From: an archaeon
GTDB taxonomy: Archaea > Thermoproteota > Nitrososphaeria > Nitrososphaerales > UBA183
Direction of reading: 5' to 3'
Length of the DNA stretch: 64,000 bases
Assembly (NCBI GenBank): GCA_021828185.1
Contig: JAKASI010000003.1
Location: forward strand, 186,001-250,000
A program made the translations under genes and the position numbers. Shown here one piece after another: positions 60,233 through 64,000 of this stretch. The notes below the pieces were generated by a model, which searched no databases, was not told the origin of the DNA, and saw only the letters and a program-made list of their open reading frames with translations. Position 1 is the first letter of the stretch, and every line of letters begins with the position of its first letter.

Positions 60233-60742
60233 ATGAAATTGTCCAAGATGCTGGACCCTGCCGCCACCGCACTTGTGTCGGATCTCAGGACCCAGATGAT
60301 ATTGAGGGAACTGGTGGCGTCAGAGTACTCCGTGACCGAGCTCTCTAGGAAGCTGAACGTCCCGCCTGTGACGGTTTGGAAGAAGATACAGAAGCTTCTG
60401 GCAGCAGAGCTGGTCGGGCTCTCCTCAGTCAAGAAGGCGAGGAACTTGGAAAGGAAGATGTATCGGGCGACAGCATTCAACTACTATCCGGCCCAGTTCC
60501 TGCCACCCGCCCCAAAGAACCCCCAGCTACTGAGAGTCTACGGGACCTTTTCGGAGATTCAGAAGATGTTCATGGCCGCTCAGGCGAAGGACTTCGAGGT
60601 CCCCACGAATGAAAATCCGGTCGACTTCGCGCTCTGGCGGGGGCTCCGCGCATTCGTGGACGTCGGCAAGAACCCAGAGTTCCAGAGGAGGCTCGCCGAG
60701 CTCGAAGTAGAACTTGGGAGATATGAGCGAAGCCGGCGCTGA
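60233..60742 (+). CDS. Winged-helix regulator next to the ABC exporter
   Basis: The 169-residue protein has an N-terminal winged helix (PAATALVSDLRTQMILRELV, TELSRKLNVPPVTVWKKIQKLLA) and an alpha-helical effector domain with FSEIQKMFMAAQAK. ATG 60233 fits a leaderless transcript from the TATA at 60201. Its neighbour on the other side is the ABC-2 exporter, its probable target. The 3' end overlaps the end of the convergent SRPBCC gene. Confidence 0.82.
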   Translation: MKLSKMLDPAATALVSDLRTQMILRELVASEYSVTELSRKLNVPPVTVWKKIQKLLAAELVGLSSVKKARNLERKMYRATAFNYYPAQFLPPAPKNPQLLRVYGTFSEIQKMFMAAQAKDFEVPTNENPVDFALWRGLRAFVDVGKNPEFQRRLAELEVELGRYERSRR

Positions 60743-61188
60743 CCGCCATCAGCGCTCGCGGGGGTGGGCCGCCGACATTCGCGAGCAGTGAGCTGCCAGC
60801 CGTTCAACGTAATAACCCCAGGCAAGGAATCGCGATGCGAGTCCCCGCCGAACCCCGAATGGACGAGGGTGACCAGGGTCTTCCCGTCGGAAGCTTCCTC
60901 CAAGGTCCAGGTGAGCTGCGACGGCGCCTCGCCCGCCGCGTCCCGGCTCGAAGCAAAGGTGTAGGCGAACCTTCTGCCGGGGACGAATTCGACGATCCTC
61001 CTCCTGGCGGTGGTCTCGGTCTTGTTGACTGCAGAGTAGAAACTGAACTCGAACTCGCCACCCACCCTGACGTCAATCTTCGCCGCCTTCAGCATCCACT
61101 GAACGAGCTCTTCCTCGTCAGTCAGCGTCCTGAAGACTGCCGACGCGGGAGCGTCGACCAGGACCGCCTTGGTCATCTCACTGGCCAC
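60580..61188 (-). CDS. AHSA1/SRPBCC protein with abnormal C-terminus
   Basis: Residues 1-130 are a standard SRPBCC domain: AVLVDAPASAVFRTLTDEEE, WMLKAAKIDVRVGGEFEFSF, QLTWTLEEASDGKTLVTLVH and GVITLNGWQL. After W-Q-L relatives have a final helix (about 15 residues), but here the sequence turns into low-complexity R/S-rich text for 65 residues while overlapping the opposite gene. A frameshift or truncation at about 60795 is likely. Start ATG 61188 (or GTG-like MTK at 61173). Confidence 0.7.
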   Translation of the reverse strand: MASEMTKAVLVDAPASAVFRTLTDEEELVQWMLKAAKIDVRVGGEFEFSFYSAVNKTETTARRRIVEFVPGRRFAYTFASSRDAAGEAPSQLTWTLEEASDGKTLVTLVHSGFGGDSHRDSLPGVITLNGWQLTARECRRPTPASADGGQRRLRSYLPSSTSSSASLLWNSGFLPTSTNARSPRQSAKSTGFSFVGTSKSFA

Positions 61189-61257
61189 TCTGCTTCAGCA
61201 TCCTGCTGACTCGCTTCACCTGCCCGTCAGAGGTAATTCAGGAGCGGCCCAACGGCG

Positions 61258-61668
61258 CTACCAGATTTGTTTCGCCGCCGGCTGCAACAGGGCGAACTTG
61301 TTGCCGTCCGGGTCGGCGAAGTGTGCTTCGGTCCCCCAGGGCCATTCCGTGGGTCTAGCCTCGTCGAACTTGACCCCCCGAGACTTCGTCTCTTCGAAGT
61401 CCTTCTTGCAGTCGGCGGTCTGGAAGGTCCATTGGGTTCCTTCCCCACCCCGCACTTGAATTTGGCCTCCCTTCTGATCTGGGAAGGAGCCTCCCGGGAA
61501 GAGGCTGATCTCTATGTCCTGCCCTTTCGGTGCGACAGTCAGCCATCTGACGCCCGTCGGGCCTGAATAGTCGGACCGCTTTTCAAGCCCCAGCGCTTTG
61601 GTGTAAAAATCCAGCGCCTTGTTCTGGTCCTTGACGACCAGCGTGACTACCATCAGCTTCTCGACCAT
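61258..61668 (-). CDS. VOC family (glyoxalase-like) protein
   Basis: The 136-residue protein has the VOC pattern: KLMVVTLVVKDQNKALDFYT, GLEKRSDYSGPTGVRWLTVA, VRGGEGTQWTFQTADCKKDF and HFADPDGNKFALLQP (the final metal-ligand strand E/H-x-x-D-P-D-G-N). ATG 61668 lies 25 bases from an AAATAT TATA box, a clean leaderless promoter. A copy of the palindromic motif is immediately upstream of that box, in activator position. Confidence 0.9.
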   Translation of the reverse strand: MVEKLMVVTLVVKDQNKALDFYTKALGLEKRSDYSGPTGVRWLTVAPKGQDIEISLFPGGSFPDQKGGQIQVRGGEGTQWTFQTADCKKDFEETKSRGVKFDEARPTEWPWGTEAHFADPDGNKFALLQPAAKQIW

Positions 61669-61705
61669 GGTCTCCGTAGAGCCAAGCGTCGATATTTGAA
61701 CCGCG

Positions 61706-61722
61706 GCCTAAAGAGTTCAGGC
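61706..61722. promoter_or_regulatory. Copy 3 of the GCCTGAAC-type palindrome
   Basis: GCCTAAAGAGTTCAGGC (reverse: GCCTGAACTCTTTAGGC) is in the 113-base divergent space between the VOC gene and the two-headed Lrp-type regulator. It lies just upstream of the VOC TATA box (about -38 to -54 to the ATG) and 60 bases before the regulator ATG, so it could control both. Confidence 0.6.
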
Positions 61723-61781
61723 AAAAATGAAGCGATGAATAAATAGCGACGACGCCCCCCACGGACCAGAAGAAATCCCTA

Positions 61782-62729
61782 ATGGACGAACTTGACATCA
61801 GGATCTTCAGGGCTCTGCAGGCGGAGATGGCGGTGGCCCCCTCCGGCACGCAGGTGAAGTCGTCTCTCAGGTCCATCGCCGCGCGCATTGGTGCGGACGA
61901 CATGACGGTGAGTTATCGGTACAAGAAGCTGGAGGAGTCCGGCTCGATGTCGGGCTGGCAGCTGATCGTCAACCCCACCTTCTTCGGCTCCAGGATGATG
62001 GATGTAGCCGTGGACGTGCAGCCGGAGTCCGCCAAGGCGGATATGATCAGGAAGCTCAAGCTAGTCCACGAGGTCCTGGCGCTGTTCGACTTCTATGGGC
62101 GAGCCCTGAGGATGATTGTCGTGTACAACGGGGAGGATTCACGCTCTCGGACAATCGAGCTAATCTCGCGCATCACGAACGCCGAGATGATGACCCAGAC
62201 TCGTTGGGCGCTCCCCCAAAGCAGGACCGAGCGCCTGACGGAGACGGACGCGGCAATCATCCGTGCGCTGTCGCATGACGCCCGAAGGAGCTTCGTCGAA
62301 GTGGCAAAGGAACAGCGTCTCTCCCCCAGGACCGTCAGCAACCGCGTCGGGAAACTGCGGGCGGAGAACACGATATTCGCGCTCCCCATCATCAACATGG
62401 GAGGGATCCCAGGGCTCATCCCGGTTTACCTCTCTTACACCTACTCCAAGGACGGGGTCAAGGGCGCGGTCGATCGGGCGATGCTCTCCCACTTCGAAGC
62501 AGGGTACATCTTCGCCCAGTTCTCGGACTCTCCCGGCGGGTGGATTCTACTGAGCGCCCCGGCGACGAAAGACGTCAAGGGGTACCTAGAATGGGCGAGG
62601 GCGCAGCCCGGCGTTGCCGGCGCAAGAGCCGACATACTCACGGAGACCATGATGTTCCCCGAGAAGCTGATCGAGCTCCTGACCCCTAGGAAAGAAACTG
62701 CGGAGATACGAAGGAAGTCGCCCAGCTAG
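61782..62729 (+). CDS. Two-headed Lrp/AsnC-type transcription regulator
   Basis: The 315-residue protein has two tandem Lrp-like winged HTH domains. The first is DELDIRIFRALQAEMAVAPS, then SIAARIGADDMTVSYRYKKLEESG. The second is ETDAAIIRALSHDARRSFVEVAKEQRLSPRTVSNRVGKL. Regions around residues 60-130 and 205-280 (YILSYTYSKDG, LLSAPATKDVKGYLEW) look like RAM-like effector domains. ATG 61782 is about 41 bases from a TATA box. It is the best candidate to bind the palindrome shared by three nearby genes. Confidence 0.85.
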   Translation: MDELDIRIFRALQAEMAVAPSGTQVKSSLRSIAARIGADDMTVSYRYKKLEESGSMSGWQLIVNPTFFGSRMMDVAVDVQPESAKADMIRKLKLVHEVLALFDFYGRALRMIVVYNGEDSRSRTIELISRITNAEMMTQTRWALPQSRTERLTETDAAIIRALSHDARRSFVEVAKEQRLSPRTVSNRVGKLRAENTIFALPIINMGGIPGLIPVYLSYTYSKDGVKGAVDRAMLSHFEAGYIFAQFSDSPGGWILLSAPATKDVKGYLEWARAQPGVAGARADILTETMMFPEKLIELLTPRKETAEIRRKSPS

Positions 62730-62793
62730 GGACGTCCATGGCCGCGCTTTCCGACCCCCCATGCCCGGCAGCTGGCCGTTAGGCGATGACGGG

Positions 62794-63519
62794 ATGTCTG
62801 GAAACCCGGGTCTCCTGCGCAACGGCCGATACCTGGTCTACAACGCCGAACACGCCTTCGCCAGTTTCGGCTACAGCCTCTACACCATCACGATACCCGC
62901 GTTCTCCTGCGTCTTCTCCGGCAGCATCCTCTTCACCGGGCTGACACTCTTTGTCGAGTACGGCATCTACTCGGTCACCTTCTTGGCCGGCCCGATCGTG
63001 GACAGGGTCGTGGACAAGCGGCGCGTACTCATCACTTCAGCGGCGATCGCTGCGCTGGCTCTGCCTCAGGGCGACGCTCAGTTTTTCTATGCGCAGGCGT
63101 CTCCTGCCATCGGCATGCGCTTCGAAGAGACAAGAGAGTTTGAAGGGGATGCCTCTGAAGTCTGGAAGAGGGCGTCCGCCATCAGCGAGATCCCCAAGTA
63201 CTGGCATGGGACGCGGACCCTCGAGGTGGTGAGCGAAAGCGGCGGCGCCGCGCATGTGAAGATCAAGTTCGCCTTCGGTGGGTCCGGGGAGGCGGACGTC
63301 ATAGCGGACGGAGAGAAGCGGATGCTCACCATCGACTACACGTCGGGACCGTTCACAGGGAAGCAGACCGTAGAGGTGGGCGACGGCCAGGTGATCGCGA
63401 AGTGGGACGTGAAGTTCAAGGGGGTCTTTCGCGTGGCATCAAGGTGGAACGAAGGTCACTTCAGGTCCGGGACAGTGCACGCGTTAGAGAGGCTGACTGC
63501 ACCGGGGAGCCAGGCCTAG
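62794..63519 (+). CDS. Chimeric protein: truncated MFS N-terminus joined to an SRPBCC domain
   Basis: Residues 1-100 are the first two or three helices of an MFS transporter (LVYNAEHAFASFGYSLYTIT, LVDRVVDKRRVLITSAAIAA). The same frame then runs without a stop into a complete SRPBCC domain that begins at an internal ATG 63115 (RFEETREFEGDASEVWKRAS, YTSGPFTGKQTVEVGDGQVI, HALERL). The true product may be only the SRPBCC protein from 63115, with the MFS part a fused remnant. A second MFS fragment beside an SRPBCC gene occurs at 31533. Confidence 0.55.
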   Translation: MSGNPGLLRNGRYLVYNAEHAFASFGYSLYTITIPAFSCVFSGSILFTGLTLFVEYGIYSVTFLAGPIVDRVVDKRRVLITSAAIAALALPQGDAQFFYAQASPAIGMRFEETREFEGDASEVWKRASAISEIPKYWHGTRTLEVVSESGGAAHVKIKFAFGGSGEADVIADGEKRMLTIDYTSGPFTGKQTVEVGDGQVIAKWDVKFKGVFRVASRWNEGHFRSGTVHALERLTAPGSQA

Positions 63520-63626
63520 CCGCGTTTCCTGGTTCTTGCTACTTTCGTCCTGCAGTTTCGGGCTCCCCTCTCCCATAATTTTGCATTCAAATCGCTGCTA
63601 GGCGTTATATCGCCACTGCGTCGCGG

Positions 63627-63980
63627 GTGTCCTCCATGTGGTTGGAGATTATAGTCGGAGGGGGCCTTGTCACCTTCTCCAACGCAGGCGTGCACCTGAA
63701 CAGATGGGGGAAGGACCCTCGCCTCGAGTGGGCGTCCAGGGTCGAGGCTGAAGCGCAGAGAACCAGCGGGAAGACCGAAGGGGTGGAATTCCTCGACGAT
63801 GAGGGGGACCTCCGGATTCATCTCCACAGGGACGCGGTCCCTTCGGTGATAAGGGCGATAGACAAGATGGAGCCCTCGATGCCCCAGGACGTGGTCGGGT
63901 TCTTCCAGCGGATCAGCTATCTGCTGGAGAACAGCGATGAGTTGGGCGCTACTGTAAGGGACCTCGGCCTTGTCCGGTAG
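63627..63980 (+). CDS. Hypothetical protein with short N-terminal hydrophobic segment
   Basis: The 117-residue protein has a short hydrophobic start (SMWLEIIVGGGLVTFSNAGV) and a charged C-terminal half with DLRIHLHRDAVPSVIRAIDK and VGFFQRISYLLENSDEL. The family is not recognised. GTG 63627 or ATG 63636 is the start. It has good codon use and no defects. Bases 63520-63626 hold no gene. Confidence 0.6.
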   Translation: MSSMWLEIIVGGGLVTFSNAGVHLNRWGKDPRLEWASRVEAEAQRTSGKTEGVEFLDDEGDLRIHLHRDAVPSVIRAIDKMEPSMPQDVVGFFQRISYLLENSDELGATVRDLGLVR

Positions 63981-64000
63981 TGATTTCGGTCAAGTACCCG

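Overview
The window is GC-rich archaeal DNA with about 95 supportable features. It has no rRNA, tRNA or CRISPR array. Archaeal origin is indicated by a tetraether-lipid synthase of the Tes (MJ0619) type, HTH-10 and two-domain Lrp-type regulators, small zinc-ribbon proteins, surface proteins with a C-terminal anchor (one with a PEF-like sorting tail), and promoters in which a TATA box lies about 25 bases before a start codon with almost no leader. Gene content (Mo-hydroxylase, Hsp20, many bacterial-type SRPBCC, VOC and SnoaL families) suits an aerobic or facultative heterotroph of the Thermoproteota, perhaps a non-ammonia-oxidising Nitrososphaeria relative. That placement is an inference.

Layout. 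1-9 kb: methyltransferase, RNase H-like protein, surface protein, SfsA, SIS protein, M32 carboxypeptidase, then Hsp20 with a palindromic operator, an ArsR-type regulator and thioredoxin. 9-16 kb: HTH-10 regulator, ASCH protein, an unexplained structured stretch, PLP-dependent dehydratase and small proteins. 16.5-20.1 kb: a three-gene block with an EXORDIUM-like protein interrupted by an intein and a phospholipase C-type phosphoesterase. 20.7-24.1 kb: a four-gene operon of ABC ATPase, ABC-2 permease, bactofilin-like beta-helix protein and winged-helix protein. 25.2-29.8 kb: a xanthine dehydrogenase/CO dehydrogenase-type Mo-hydroxylase (large, FAD and FeS subunits plus CoxG). 33.7-35.3 kb: the Tes radical SAM enzyme. 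36-45 kb: hydrolases, GNATs and transporters mixed with broken genes. 45.3-46.4 kb: a truncated group II intron between two gene remnants. 47-52 kb: amidohydrolase, FmdE with a TauE exporter, and an arsenic operon (arsR, ACR3, arsC). 52.6-64 kb: membrane and coiled-coil proteins, a second ABC exporter with its regulator, and a small set of bacterial-type genes that share a new palindromic motif with a two-headed Lrp-type regulator.

Three themes run through the window. First, many accessory genes of bacterial-type families are damaged: six otherwise readable genes each carry one in-frame TGA or TAG, and in four of them the family normally has tryptophan there. Several others have a single frameshift at a short homopolymer. 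Second, several intact genes begin, by homology, upstream of any ATG/GTG/TTG, at CTG, ACG or AAG, often just where a leaderless transcript would start. Third, a 17-base palindrome (GCCTGAACWNTYTAGGC-like) occurs upstream of three transcription units between 54.8 and 61.8 kb and looks like a local regulon.
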